Source: DASRDU01 sp035652435
Lineage (GTDB): Bacteria > Acidobacteriota > Blastocatellia > RBC074
Reading direction: 5' to 3'
DNA length: 64,000 nucleotides
Assembly (NCBI GenBank): GCA_035652435.1
Contig: DASRDU010000178.1
Span: forward strand, 102,391 to 166,390
Positions within the stretch are counted from its first letter, which is position 1. Every line of letters begins with the position of its first letter. The notes below the pieces were generated by a model. That model saw nothing but the letters and a program-made list of their open reading frames with translations. It ran no database searches and was not told the DNA's origin. This document shows, in pieces, positions 1 to 8,704 of the stretch. The position numbers and the translations under genes were made by a program.

Positions 1-261
1 CCCACGGACCGCCGAAGCCACGGCCCCCGACCCCGCAAGGGGGCGCATTTGTGTCGCGGATACAACCCTTTCAGGGTTGGCGGATGTGACGACCCGCACT
101 CCGTGGGTTTCCCCCACGGCTATTGAATTTGTCCCCTCCGGGGACAAAAGCAGGCCTTTCAGAAACGTTCTCCAGGTTGCTGCTGACTTCACTGACAGTC
201 CGGGCTGGGATCAGCAGCAACCTGGAAAGTTTGCCGCTACACCTGGGAAGTCGTCGCTTCG
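1..261. repeat. Cluster of short palindromes (REP-like), no gene
   Basis: No convincing gene is seen here. The stretch is a chain of small hairpins: AACCCT-TTC-AGGGTT at 64-78, CCGTGGG/CCCACGG at 101-119, TTTGTCCCC-TCC-GGGGACAAA at 128-148, and a perfect 15-bp stem CCAGGTTGCTGCTGA (172-186) with its complement at 211-225. This composition resembles REP/BIME-type repeats that accumulate at 3' ends of genes. It follows the stop of the minus-strand caspase gene and could act as its terminator or be passive repeat DNA. Whether copies exist elsewhere in the genome cannot be seen from this window. Confidence 0.6.
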
Positions 262-3200
262 TCACCTGATCACTGCAACAGGGAAATCAGGCACAGTTTG
301 TGGCTTGGTCGTGGTCGGCGTCTGCCTGCCTCTGGTCAGCTCCTTCACCCTCTCGGAGAGATAAAGGTCGAGCATGTTGATGGAGATCTTACCCGTGCCT
401 CTGAAATCGGCCTTGCCATTCAACCCCTCCACCAGGGCTTTGGTGAATGCGCCGTTGTTCCACTGCGGGTCTTCCAGAGAGTACTGATTCCCGGTCGAAG
501 AGGCGAAGACTACGGCGCCGTTATCCGCGCTCGCCAGCTCGTTGACCATGCCCATGATGTCAACCGTCCCTCTTCTCGACCCAAAGACATTACCCGAATG
601 ACAGGTGTCCACGAAGAAGAGGGCCTTGCCCGCGAGCGACAGCACCGTGTTCCTGATGTCGGAAAATGAGACGCCGGTCCGGAGCAGGCTGTCAAGGTTG
701 GCGTTCTCGGGCAGGAAGTAATACTGCCCACTCTGATCGTTCACCCCGTGCCCGGCCAGAAAGACCATCGCCACATCCTTGCTCGTCGTCTCTTTGCGAA
801 TCCAGTCGAAGCCATCCAGGATGTCGTCCTTTGTTGCCTTCTCGTCAGTCAGCACTCTGACGACCACGTCACGGTAGAGGCCGCCATTCTGTTTCTGCAT
901 CGTCGCGGCGATGTCCCGGGCGTCCTTGGCGGCAAACCCGAGCGTCAGGTCTTTGTTGGCATACCTGCTGATGCCGACGGCCAGCACGTATAGCTTCGGC
1001 TTGATGACGAACTCGTCAGTTTCGGTCTTCCCGCGCCACTTCAAACGGATTGTCGCGGGCACGCTCGATGCGTACCTGTTTTCGGCGAGGATGGAAATCT
1101 CGCAGTCCCTGGCCGGGATGACGACCCTCAGGGATTGCGGCGCGTCCCCCTGCGGGACCGACTTCACGCTGACGCCGCGCTCCGTACTCGCGGGGCGGCC
1201 ATCAATCAGAGCCTTGAGGCCGGTGACCGGCTCGGCCGAAGGCCCGCGAACGACAAATTGCAGGGTCACTTCCTGAGCGGAAACCTCCGCCTGATCTGCT
1301 GGCGACAATATCTCTACTACGGGCGGCAGAACCTTCCTGACTTCTGTTTCCTCGCGCTTTCGCCCCGACTCCGCGTTGGCCATCTTCAGCGCCGCTGACG
1401 GATCCTGAACCTCCAGGATTCTGGCCATCAACTCGGGCCGGTAACGGGCGGCCCTGAATTTGGAGAAGGGAAAGAAATCGGACGCCGCATCGCTGCCATT
1501 GTTGAGGTGCCACCCGATCAGTTCCTCGCCGCCCGGCGAGGCGTCGTAATAGCCTTTGGGGTTCCACAGCACCCAGCGCTTCTTATCACCGGACGGGAAG
1601 AAGGCCAGCAGCTCCTCGCCGCTGAGGTTATAGGAGCGGATGGTGCCGTCACCGAATGCCGCCAGCGCCACTTTGCCGTTGCCGGAAATGTTGACGCCCC
1701 AGGCGGTGTCGGGGACGGTGAGCTTCCATTGCTCCCGGCCACTCTTATCAAAGAGGCGCAGGTAAAAGTTCGTCCCCAGTAGAAATTTCTGCCCGTCCGG
1801 GGCGACGGCCAGGCTGTGGGACGTTTCATACTGCTCAAGCGCGAGCTTCGCGCCATTCAGTTTGGGGTCGGTTCTGTCTTCCCAGTCAGAGACGGACAGG
1901 CCGGGCGCGCTGGTGCGTGGCGGCTGTAAGGCAGGGTCATTTGGCGAATCGAATTTCAGAGTGCGACTGGCGAGGGAAAAAACAGCAGGGGACTGGCCGT
2001 TCTGAAGATAACTGAAACGGAATGCATTGCCCGTGCTGTCTGTCTGGAAGCCGCTCAGGTTACCCCGATAGTCGGCCTTCCAGCCCACATGATAGCTGAC
2101 GCGCTCTCCCGCAGCCGACAGCACGCCCCACGCCGGGTCTGCCGAACCGAAGGCCAGTCCACCGCCGATGAGCGGGGCGAGGTCCAGAATGGTATTGCCG
2201 GCGGCAGGCAGGTCTTTATAGCTTTTCCAGTTCGCTGCCGACCAGCGGCGAATGATAGTAGAGCCGTTTCGGCCATACCTGCCGCCGGCGTACAGTGCCG
2301 CACCGTCTTTAGACCAGGCTACGTTGCTGAGACTGCCGTTGTCTATCCCTTTTGTCTCAGGATTGTCGAGAGCTGAAAGGTCGTCACCGGAAAGCAGACT
2401 GACACTGGTGCTGTCAATGTAGCCGACGGCGATCTTTTTACCATCCGGCGAGAAGCGCACGGCGTAAGGGCGCTTTCCCCCCGGCGCTGCTGCTTTCGCG
2501 ATCTGGCGGAATTCCCGGTTGTAGAGTCGGATGAAGCCGTCGTAGCAACTGGTCACGAGCCTCTGCCCGCCGTCAAAGTCCGCCCCATAGCTCTGGTCAC
2601 CATAAGACTCGTCCCGACCTGCTTCAGTTCCATCTGCAACGCGAAAGATGCGGACGCCCTTTTCATAGAGTGTTGCCGCAAGCAGTGTGTTGTCGGGTGA
2701 GAAGGCGAGGTGGAGTACGACATTGGGCAGGCCCGTCAATCGCCGCAGCATTTTCCCGCTGGCCCTGTCAAAGAGGTAGATTGAGACGGTCTTATCCCAC
2801 TCTACTCCAGTCCATCCACCCGTCGCGATGATTCTGCCATCGGGCGAGATGGCTGCGGCATAGAGCTTACCTTCTGAGCCAGCTCCTACAGGCGGGCGCA
2901 GAGTCCTGATGAGCCTGCCCGTCGCCAGTTCCCAGACTCGCGCCGTCTTATCTTCGGAGGCGGTGACGAGGTACTGATTGGCAGCGTCCACACCGATGCT
3001 CTTGACCTCTGCCGTGTGCATCCCCGTCTCGACGCGCAGGACTGGCTCCTGGGGAATTGCCGGCCCGGCCAGAGTTCGGGGGATCAGGATAAAGAGTATA
3101 GCCAGTGCAAGAGCAAAGGACGTATTGTGAAGGTTTCCTTCACCGCGGAGGAGCAGAGAACGCAGAGAAAATGCAGAGAGAAGCGGAAGCCTCTGCGCTG

Positions 3201-3324
3201 CCTCTGCGTTCTCTGCTCCTCCGCGGCGAACCCCCTTCTGACCCCTGACCCCCCGACTTTGCGCCATACTGATCAGCCGGAGGACAGCCGGAGTTATGAT
3301 TCTATTGATCTGGTTATTCCGCAT
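262..3324 (-). CDS. WD40-repeat protein with C-terminal caspase (C14) domain
   Basis: Secreted or membrane-anchored protein of about 1020 residues. The N-terminal third to half holds WD40-type propeller blades (repeated motifs such as TASEDKTARVWEL and FSPDGKKIAVGY). The last 250 residues or so form a caspase/metacaspase domain that starts near LYVLAVGISRYA, with the catalytic His in LAGHGVND and the catalytic Cys in FFVDTCHSGN. Such WD40-caspases are presumed cysteine proteases in stress, death or signalling pathways; substrates are unknown. A hydrophobic run FALALAILFILIP followed by TLAGP looks like a signal peptide or anchor, but it lies about 75 residues in. It is preceded by sequence from a 160-bp repeat element (3105-3264) that is read through in frame. 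Start is uncertain: ATG at 3324 is used here; ATG at 3267 abuts the element and GTG-type starts further upstream are possible. None has a good Shine-Dalgarno. Confidence 0.85.
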   Translation of the reverse strand: MRNNQINRIITPAVLRLISMAQSRGVRGQKGVRRGGAENAEAAQRLPLLSAFSLRSLLLRGEGNLHNTSFALALAILFILIPRTLAGPAIPQEPVLRVETGMHTAEVKSIGVDAANQYLVTASEDKTARVWELATGRLIRTLRPPVGAGSEGKLYAAAISPDGRIIATGGWTGVEWDKTVSIYLFDRASGKMLRRLTGLPNVVLHLAFSPDNTLLAATLYEKGVRIFRVADGTEAGRDESYGDQSYGADFDGGQRLVTSCYDGFIRLYNREFRQIAKAAAPGGKRPYAVRFSPDGKKIAVGYIDSTSVSLLSGDDLSALDNPETKGIDNGSLSNVAWSKDGAALYAGGRYGRNGSTIIRRWSAANWKSYKDLPAAGNTILDLAPLIGGGLAFGSADPAWGVLSAAGERVSYHVGWKADYRGNLSGFQTDSTGNAFRFSYLQNGQSPAVFSLASRTLKFDSPNDPALQPPRTSAPGLSVSDWEDRTDPKLNGAKLALEQYETSHSLAVAPDGQKFLLGTNFYLRLFDKSGREQWKLTVPDTAWGVNISGNGKVALAAFGDGTIRSYNLSGEELLAFFPSGDKKRWVLWNPKGYYDASPGGEELIGWHLNNGSDAASDFFPFSKFRAARYRPELMARILEVQDPSAALKMANAESGRKREETEVRKVLPPVVEILSPADQAEVSAQEVTLQFVVRGPSAEPVTGLKALIDGRPASTERGVSVKSVPQGDAPQSLRVVIPARDCEISILAENRYASSVPATIRLKWRGKTETDEFVIKPKLYVLAVGISRYANKDLTLGFAAKDARDIAATMQKQNGGLYRDVVVRVLTDEKATKDDILDGFDWIRKETTSKDVAMVFLAGHGVNDQSGQYYFLPENANLDSLLRTGVSFSDIRNTVLSLAGKALFFVDTCHSGNVFGSRRGTVDIMGMVNELASADNGAVVFASSTGNQYSLEDPQWNNGAFTKALVEGLNGKADFRGTGKISINMLDLYLSERVKELTRGRQTPTTTKPQTVPDFPVAVIR
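3105..3264. mobile_element. 160-bp MITE-like inverted-repeat element, copy 1
   Basis: Same length and layout as the copy at 52373-52532. The outer ends are imperfect terminal inverted repeats (GTGCAAGA here, ending CTTTGCGC). Inside is a long imperfect stem made of the TTCACCGCGGAGGAGCAGAG-type arm and its complement CTCTGCTCCTCCGCGG. There is no ORF of its own. The copy lies inside the 5' end of the caspase reading frame and is translated in frame on the minus strand, adding about 53 residues immediately before the hydrophobic signal-like segment. The inner stem resembles a widely scattered repeat I recall from other environmental genomes, which is memory and not a search result. Confidence 0.75.
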
Positions 3325-3429
3325 ACAGCGATTCCCGGTAGAGAAAGTGTGCTGCGCGTAATTCACAGTGAGGCCGGGAACTGTTAACAATCCCGTCGTG
3401 ATTTCTGCCAGAAGCCCTGGTACAGGCTC

Positions 3430-4590
3430 TTATCCGAAACAATAAAGCCGGCCATCCTGCGATCCGATCACCACTTTCCCGCCGGCAATCGCCGGCGAGG
3501 CCGAGAGTGGCCCCCCGGCATTGAATTCCCACACCTTCGACCCGTTGCTGAGGTCAAGCACGTAAAACCTGCCGTCGTTCGAACCGAAGTAGACGCGACC
3601 CCCGGCGACGGCCGGCGAGGATTCGACCCGCGCTTTGGTCGCGAAAGTCCACAGCGCCTTCCCGGTGGCAGCGCTGATGCAGTGCAGCATCTTGTCGCGA
3701 CCCCCGATGATCACTTTGCCGCCGGTCACCGCCGCCGACGAATAAAAAGGGAACTGGCGCTGCGGGTGCTGGTAGCGCCACCCCGCGCGCCGCGCCGTCA
3801 GATTCACGGTCATCACGTTGTTATCAAATGTGCCGAAGTAGGCCGACTGCCCTGAGATCGCCGGGGACGATCCGACATAAGCCCCGGTCGAGATTTTGAA
3901 GACCTCTTTGCCGTCGGCAATGCGGATGCCGCGGAACGTCTCGTCGCACCCGGCCACGTAAGCGATGCCATTCGAAATGCCCGGCGTCGCGTGGACATAG
4001 CCATCGGTCTTCACTTTCCAGAGCAGCGAGCCGTTGGACGTTGACAGGCAGTAGAGGTGGCCGTCGTATGAGCCGATCAGCACCCTGTCGCCTGCGACGA
4101 CCGGCGAGGATTTGATTTCGCCGCCCGTCTTGAACGTCCAGCGCTTGCCGCCGTTGTGCGCGTAGACAGAATGAACCGTGCCGGAAAGGTCGCCGATGTA
4201 AACGGCGCCATTCGCGACGGCGGGTGATGATTCGCCGATCCCGTCTTTGGTCGCGTGATACTTCCACACTTGTTTGCCGCTGTCCAGATTGACGGCAATC
4301 AGGTCACCCGACCCCGAGCCGACGAAGACCACTCCTTCCGCGACGGCCGCCGACGACTCGATTGACTCGCCCGCTTCGTAAGTCCAGAGGAGTTTGATCG
4401 TCGCCGGCGGCGCGGCTGCCGACACGCCCGTCAACTGATGATTCCCGCGAAACTGCGGCCAGTTGCCGCCTTGCGCAGAAGTGGTAGAGGAGAAATCAAT
4501 CGTCAGCAGACCGGAGGCAAGAACCAGAAGCCCGGCCAGGACTATTCCGGCCTTCCGACTTCCGACTTCCGACTTCCGACTTCCATTCAA
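3430..4590 (-). CDS. PQQ-binding-like beta-propeller repeat protein (BamB-like)
   Basis: About 386 residues. After a hydrophobic N-terminal segment (GIVLAGLLVLASGLL), the mature part opens with WPQFRGNHQLTG, the usual start of secreted PQQ-like propeller proteins. Repeated blades follow, each with an A/S-x-P-A-V/I-A motif plus GxVYxGSxDGxxYxLD (for example SSPAVAGGRVYFGSNDGRFYVLD). No dehydrogenase residues stand out, so a scaffold or surface-binding role is more likely than an enzyme. The likely start is a TTG at 4590 that overlaps the TGA of the upstream alcohol dehydrogenase (TTGA), suggesting translational coupling. The codons just after it are a 7-bp tandem repeat (4552-4584), and no NTG start other than CTG lies between that repeat and the signal core. 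Confidence 0.85.
   Translation of the reverse strand: MNGSRKSEVGSRKAGIVLAGLLVLASGLLTIDFSSTTSAQGGNWPQFRGNHQLTGVSAAAPPATIKLLWTYEAGESIESSAAVAEGVVFVGSGSGDLIAVNLDSGKQVWKYHATKDGIGESSPAVANGAVYIGDLSGTVHSVYAHNGGKRWTFKTGGEIKSSPVVAGDRVLIGSYDGHLYCLSTSNGSLLWKVKTDGYVHATPGISNGIAYVAGCDETFRGIRIADGKEVFKISTGAYVGSSPAISGQSAYFGTFDNNVMTVNLTARRAGWRYQHPQRQFPFYSSAAVTGGKVIIGGRDKMLHCISAATGKALWTFATKARVESSPAVAGGRVYFGSNDGRFYVLDLSNGSKVWEFNAGGPLSASPAIAGGKVVIGSQDGRLYCFG
4552..4584. repeat. 7-bp simple sequence repeat (CTTCCGA)x4.7 inside a 5' coding region
   Basis: The plus strand reads four full CTTCCGA units plus CTTCC. On the minus strand this encodes residues about 3-13 of the PQQ-propeller protein. Seven is not a multiple of three, so gain or loss of one unit would shift the frame ahead of the signal peptide. 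Confidence 0.85.
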
Positions 4591-5732
4591 TAAGCCCACT
4601 CGTAGACCTCCAAAGCTCCGGCGGCGTCCCACCGCCTCGGGTTGAAAGTTCCCGTCCATTGCTTCGCGGCTTCTTCGGCGAGGACCGGCAGATCGTGTTT
4701 CGGCACGCCCGCCGGCCCGAGCCTTTGCGGCAAGCCGCCCGCCTCGGCCAGTCGTTCCAGCCGCCGCGCGAGACTTTCACCCGGATCATCATTGGCTGTT
4801 GCTCTGCCCGATAATTGTAACAGCTCAGTATAACGATCCGCGACAATGGGTGAGTTCCAGCGAACTACGTGAGGCAGTATCAATGCGATTGCCTCGCCGT
4901 GCGGCGTCCCATAATGCGCGGTCAAGGGGTTCGCGCAGGCGTGCGTCGCGCCGAGCATTGAATTCTCAATCGCCATCCCGGCGAAATACGCGCCGAGCTG
5001 CATCGCGCCGCGCGCCGTGAGGTCATCGGGCGCGGCCAGCACGCGCTCGTAGTTGCCTTCGAGCAGCCGCCACGCCTCGCGCGAAAAAAGATCCGATAAC
5101 GGATTGCGTTTTGCGGTGACGAAAGTTTCGACGGCGTGCGCGATGGCGTCGTAGCCGGTCGTGGCCGTCACCCTGTGCGGCTGGGAGACAGTCAGGCGCG
5201 GATCGAGCAATGCAACGCGGAATGCCGCCTTCGGGTCGCCGCAGGCCATCTTGACGTGAGTCTGCGCGTCAGAGATCAGCGCGTAGCTTTGCGCCTCGCT
5301 CCCGGTCCCGGCAGTAGTGGGAATCCCGATCATCGGCAGCATCGGTTTTGCTGCCTTGCCATGTCCCCAGTAGGCATTCATCGTGCCGCCATTGGTCAGC
5401 ACGAAGTTGATCGCTTTGGCACAATCGAGCGAGCTGCCGCCGCCCAGACCGATGATCGAATCAATGCCGAGCGGCGCGGCGAATGCGCGCCCGGCTTCAA
5501 TCATTACCGTGTCGGGATTCTCACCGAAGTCGTGGAAGGTGAAGACCTCGACGCCTGACTGCGCGAGCAGCTTTGCGGCTTCATCCACGTAACCGCAGGC
5601 AATCATCCCGCGATCCGCGACGAACAGCGTACGGCGAAAGCCGAGCCCCTCGGCCAGCCGGCCCAGTTCGCCGAACGAGTCCGTGCCGAAAATCACTCTG
5701 GTAAGGGATTGAAAGTCAAAAGGTGGAAACAT
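4587..5732 (-). CDS. Iron-containing alcohol dehydrogenase
   Basis: 381 residues, the normal length for group III Fe-dependent ADHs, which interconvert alcohols and aldehydes with NAD(P). Nucleotide-binding glycine motif GLGGGSSLDCAKA lies near residue 95 and the family signature PTTAGTGSE near 140. Predicted metal ligands are the Asp and His in TGYDAIAHAVET and the His residues in LGATHACANPLTAHYGTPHG. The substrate cannot be told from sequence. The gene is upstream of and overlaps the PQQ-propeller gene on the minus strand, so the two are probably cotranscribed. It diverges from the GntR locus across about 250 bp. Confidence 0.9.
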   Translation of the reverse strand: MFPPFDFQSLTRVIFGTDSFGELGRLAEGLGFRRTLFVADRGMIACGYVDEAAKLLAQSGVEVFTFHDFGENPDTVMIEAGRAFAAPLGIDSIIGLGGGSSLDCAKAINFVLTNGGTMNAYWGHGKAAKPMLPMIGIPTTAGTGSEAQSYALISDAQTHVKMACGDPKAAFRVALLDPRLTVSQPHRVTATTGYDAIAHAVETFVTAKRNPLSDLFSREAWRLLEGNYERVLAAPDDLTARGAMQLGAYFAGMAIENSMLGATHACANPLTAHYGTPHGEAIALILPHVVRWNSPIVADRYTELLQLSGRATANDDPGESLARRLERLAEAGGLPQRLGPAGVPKHDLPVLAEEAAKQWTGTFNPRRWDAAGALEVYEWAY

Positions 5733-5903
5733 CAGATAACAGCGAGTACTTGAATTCGTTAATTCGCTCCCTCTCCTGTCACATCAACGGTAATAGCAAA
5801 GATGAGAGGATTATCCAGCTTGAGCGTGAGAGCGCAAGCCTGAACAGGATCACGACAGTTCGGCCCCGGCTGCTCATGCCACAGCGCCGAACCATCTTTT
5901 TTC

Positions 5904-5950
5904 TTGACCAGGCTGAATTGTCTAGTGTATGGTTACACTAGACAATTCAG
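5904..5950 (+). promoter_or_regulatory. Promoter with perfect 17-bp inverted-repeat operator upstream of GntR gene
   Basis: CTGAATTGTCTAGTGTA (5913-5929), a 4-nt centre TGGT, then the exact complement TACACTAGACAATTCAG (5934-5950). A TTGACC -35-like box (5904-5909) and a TATGGT -10-like box (5928-5933, spacing 18) place the palindrome over the -10 region. The AGTGTA/TACACT inner half-sites resemble those reported for YtrA-type GntR regulators, so autorepression of the downstream operon is the simplest reading. The boxes are weak individually; the palindrome is unambiguous. Confidence 0.75.
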
Positions 5951-5980
5951 GGGGTAGCCGGAAGGCCCGGGTGAAGAGCT

Positions 5981-6367
5981 ATGTACATCACGATAGACAC
6001 AGAGGACCGCCGCCCGATTTACCAGCAGGTGGTGGACGAGATCAAGGCGCTGATCGCGAAGGGCGAGTTGCGCGAGGGGACGACGCTGCCGCCGGTGCGA
6101 CAGCTGGCCGCAGACCTCGGCGTGAACCTGAACACGATTGCGACGGCTTACCGTGAGCTGCAGGGCGACGGGTTGATTACCGTGAAGCATGGTTCCGGCG
6201 CGGTGGTGACTTCGCGACGGACGACGAATGAAAACAATCAGGATGGGTTGCGGAAATCGTTGCGGGCGGCGCTGACGCAGCTGGTGCTGGCCGGATTGCC
6301 GCGCGCCGAAATTATGGGCATCGTGACCGATGAATTGCGCAGCCTCATGAAAGGGGGGGCGAAGTGA
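5981..6367 (+). CDS. GntR-family transcriptional regulator, YtrA subfamily
   Basis: 128 residues, typical of short YtrA-type GntR proteins that carry a winged helix and only a small C-terminal dimerisation tail. The helix-turn-helix is clear: PIYQQVVDEIKALIAKGEL, LPPVRQLAADLGVNLNTIA, then the wing GDGLITVKHGSGAVV. This subfamily usually represses an adjacent membrane-protein or ABC-transporter operon. Here the next gene starts on the overlapping TGATG, so regulator and first membrane protein are translationally coupled. It lies directly downstream of the 38-bp palindrome, its probable operator. The effector is unknown. Confidence 0.93.
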   Translation: MYITIDTEDRRPIYQQVVDEIKALIAKGELREGTTLPPVRQLAADLGVNLNTIATAYRELQGDGLITVKHGSGAVVTSRRTTNENNQDGLRKSLRAALTQLVLAGLPRAEIMGIVTDELRSLMKGGAK

Positions 6368-7467
6368 TGGCGGATTTACCCGTGATCCCGATCCTGCTGG
6401 CACTGTTCGCGCTCAGGCTTTTTTCGCTGCGGAGGTTCTGGCGGCTGCCGCTCAGGCAGGGCGAGGAATGGTTTTTCACGGCCCCGGTCGCGCCGGGCTT
6501 TTATCGCGGGGCGGGACTTCATCTCCTCCGGCGGTATCGGCTGTGGCTGTTCGCGCCGCTCGTGACTGATGCTGTGGTGGTCGTAACGATGATCAGTTTC
6601 GGCAGGGCGGCTTACGTGTTTTACGAGCAGTTTGTCTCGTCGGTGCTGAACGCGCTTTTTTGCAACTTCCTGCTGATCGGCTTTGCCAGCCGGGCGAAAG
6701 CCTTCGCGGCCACCGAAGAGGCGGAGCCGATCAGCGCGGTATCCATCTCGCTGCAAACGCGGCGGCTCGGTGATTACAGCAAGCGGATTGTCGAACTGAT
6801 CATCGGCGGTCTGACAGTCGTCGCGCTGGCGATGCTCGCGGATCATTTCACCGGACTCGTCGGCGGGGTTCCTTTGAGAACAGATCAGACCGGGGCTTCA
6901 TTACGCGGCGTCGCGTTTGACGTGGTCTGGCTGCTTTACATCCAGCTCGGCCTGCTGCTGCTCAAGGGGGTCTTCGTCCACTGGCGCATGAAGGTGCCGA
7001 CCAGCCGGACTGAAGATTACCTGCGGTGGCGGCGCGAGTGGCTGGCTTATCACGTCGGGATTTTTGACGGCGTGCGCGTGCTGTGTGCGGTGAAGCTGCT
7101 CGCGCTGGCTCTCCAGGAGACTTTCGAGCCGGTGTGGAATAACCGGGTGATGACCCCGGTGGCCGGTTCAGTGTGGGTGCTGATCATCCTCGTGTGGGTC
7201 GGGTACTGCATCCGACTGCGCCGCCGTCTGGCCGTGGTCGAGCGCGAGATTGAGCCCGTCCGGCTCGCGAAAGTTTTCCCGCCCGCGCCGGTGGCCGCCG
7301 GCACTTTTCTGGCGGGCGGGCTGTTCTATTACAACCCGGACAACCCGGTGCTGGTCGTCAGGAGCCCGCTCGGGATCGCCTTCAACCTGGCTCATAAACG
7401 CGGGTACTTTTATCTGGCGTATCTGGCCGGGCTGATTCTGCTCATGGGATGGATGGTCACCCGTTAA
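6367..7467 (+). CDS. DUF1648/DUF5808-like multi-pass membrane protein, paralogue A
   Basis: 366 residues with roughly seven hydrophobic segments. The N-terminus is LPVIPILLALFALRLFSLRR, followed by a W/F-rich EEWFFTAPVAPGFYRGAG element that matches EEAFFGLRVSREAFDGAG in paralogue B. Both also share LQTRRLGDYS/LKTRRLGDYT in the middle. The C-terminus has a DUF5808-like motif, GGLFYYNPDNPVLVV, then FNLAHKRGYFYL. The DUF1648 signature seen in B is lost here. Function is unknown; relatives in other phyla are often paired with GntR regulators. Start ATG at 6367 overlaps the GntR stop. Confidence 0.8.
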   Translation: MADLPVIPILLALFALRLFSLRRFWRLPLRQGEEWFFTAPVAPGFYRGAGLHLLRRYRLWLFAPLVTDAVVVVTMISFGRAAYVFYEQFVSSVLNALFCNFLLIGFASRAKAFAATEEAEPISAVSISLQTRRLGDYSKRIVELIIGGLTVVALAMLADHFTGLVGGVPLRTDQTGASLRGVAFDVVWLLYIQLGLLLLKGVFVHWRMKVPTSRTEDYLRWRREWLAYHVGIFDGVRVLCAVKLLALALQETFEPVWNNRVMTPVAGSVWVLIILVWVGYCIRLRRRLAVVEREIEPVRLAKVFPPAPVAAGTFLAGGLFYYNPDNPVLVVRSPLGIAFNLAHKRGYFYLAYLAGLILLMGWMVTR

Positions 7468-7509
7468 GATGCGGGTGAAGTTATGTAGTCGGTCTCCGGG
7501 AGGCAGGCA

Positions 7510-8664
7510 ATGTCTGATTTATCGTATCTGATCGGTTACGTCCTGCTGTTATTGCTCAATCTGCAGATGCTGCTTTCGTGGCGTCAGAACCCGGTGGCGC
7601 ATGGCGAGGAGGCCTTCTTCGGTCTGCGCGTGAGCCGCGAGGCGTTCGATGGCGCGGGCCGGCTGGTCCTGCGGCAATACCGGGCGCGGCTGGCGGTGGG
7701 ATTCCTGTTGATCGAGGGCCTCAACTTATTCCTGCCGATTTATGTCGGCAGAATTTCGTGGCTGGTGACGCTCAGGGGCATTTCGAATCTGTTATTCCCG
7801 GTGTTTGCCATCCGGCTCTTCGGCCTGTTTCAGGAAAAGGCGAAAGGCTTTGAGCTTGCCGAACCGGGCGGGCGTCATGCGGCAGTGGCTTTGATGCTGA
7901 AGACACGGCGGCTCGGTGATTACACAAACACCCTGCTGGAGACCGCCTCTGTCGTCATCTTCTTCGCCACCTTCCTGCTGCTCAATTACTGTTACCCGTT
8001 GTTGCCTGACCGACTTCCGACGCACGCGAACTGGGGCGGGGTGATTGACGGCTGGCGGCAGAAAAGTTTTGCGACCGTTTTCGGCCTGCCGATCTGGTTG
8101 TTCTACCTCCAGGCAGGAGTTCTGCTGCTGAAATATGCTTTCGTGAAATCGCCGAGGTCGCTTCCGGCTCAACAGACTGAAGAGCATATGCGGCAGGCCG
8201 AAGAGTTCCTCAGCCTGATGACGCAATGGTTTGACTGGGCGCGTGGCGTCTGGCTCTACGTGATCGTCATCGGTGACGTGAGCGTGATTGACTGGTATGT
8301 TGAGCGAAACAGATTTGCGGCCGCCGGAATGATCCGGGTTTCCGCAGTCGGGGTCGTCATCAACATCATCCTGACGCTGATCTTCTGGATTCTGGTAGCG
8401 GTGCCGAGCCTGTATTTTGTCCGTCGGCTTTATCTGCTCGACCGCAGGATGAGGCCGGCGGAATCGGGCCAGCCGCCCGGCCTGACTGATTATTCACACT
8501 TCCTGTTTGGCGGATTGCTGTACTTCAACACTGACAACCCGGCGCTGTTTGTTAAAGGCGCCCGATCCTACACCATCAACCTGGCCAATTACTGGTGCTA
8601 CGTGATCGCGGCATATCTGGCGGGCATCGGACTGCTGATCGCGTGGGCACCTGAACTGTTGTAA
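7510..8664 (+). CDS. DUF1648/DUF5808-like multi-pass membrane protein, paralogue B
   Basis: 384 residues, about seven TM segments, good GGGAGG ribosome site upstream. This copy keeps the DUF1648 signature: LPDRLPTHANWGGVIDGW followed by a Lys-Ser (residues about 165-190). The C-terminal DUF5808-like motif is GGLLYFNTDNPALFVKG, then TINLANYW. It is clearly homologous to the genes at 6367 and 10761 along its full length. It lies 42 bp after paralogue A and 40 bp before a secreted hydrolase, fitting one operon. No enzymatic residues are recognised; a sensor, transporter or envelope-stress role is possible but unproven. Confidence 0.8.
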   Translation: MSDLSYLIGYVLLLLLNLQMLLSWRQNPVAHGEEAFFGLRVSREAFDGAGRLVLRQYRARLAVGFLLIEGLNLFLPIYVGRISWLVTLRGISNLLFPVFAIRLFGLFQEKAKGFELAEPGGRHAAVALMLKTRRLGDYTNTLLETASVVIFFATFLLLNYCYPLLPDRLPTHANWGGVIDGWRQKSFATVFGLPIWLFYLQAGVLLLKYAFVKSPRSLPAQQTEEHMRQAEEFLSLMTQWFDWARGVWLYVIVIGDVSVIDWYVERNRFAAAGMIRVSAVGVVINIILTLIFWILVAVPSLYFVRRLYLLDRRMRPAESGQPPGLTDYSHFLFGGLLYFNTDNPALFVKGARSYTINLANYWCYVIAAYLAGIGLLIAWAPELL

Positions 8665-8704
8665 TAGTTGTGCAAGAACCTTTGCCGTGGGGGAGGCGGA
8701 CTGA

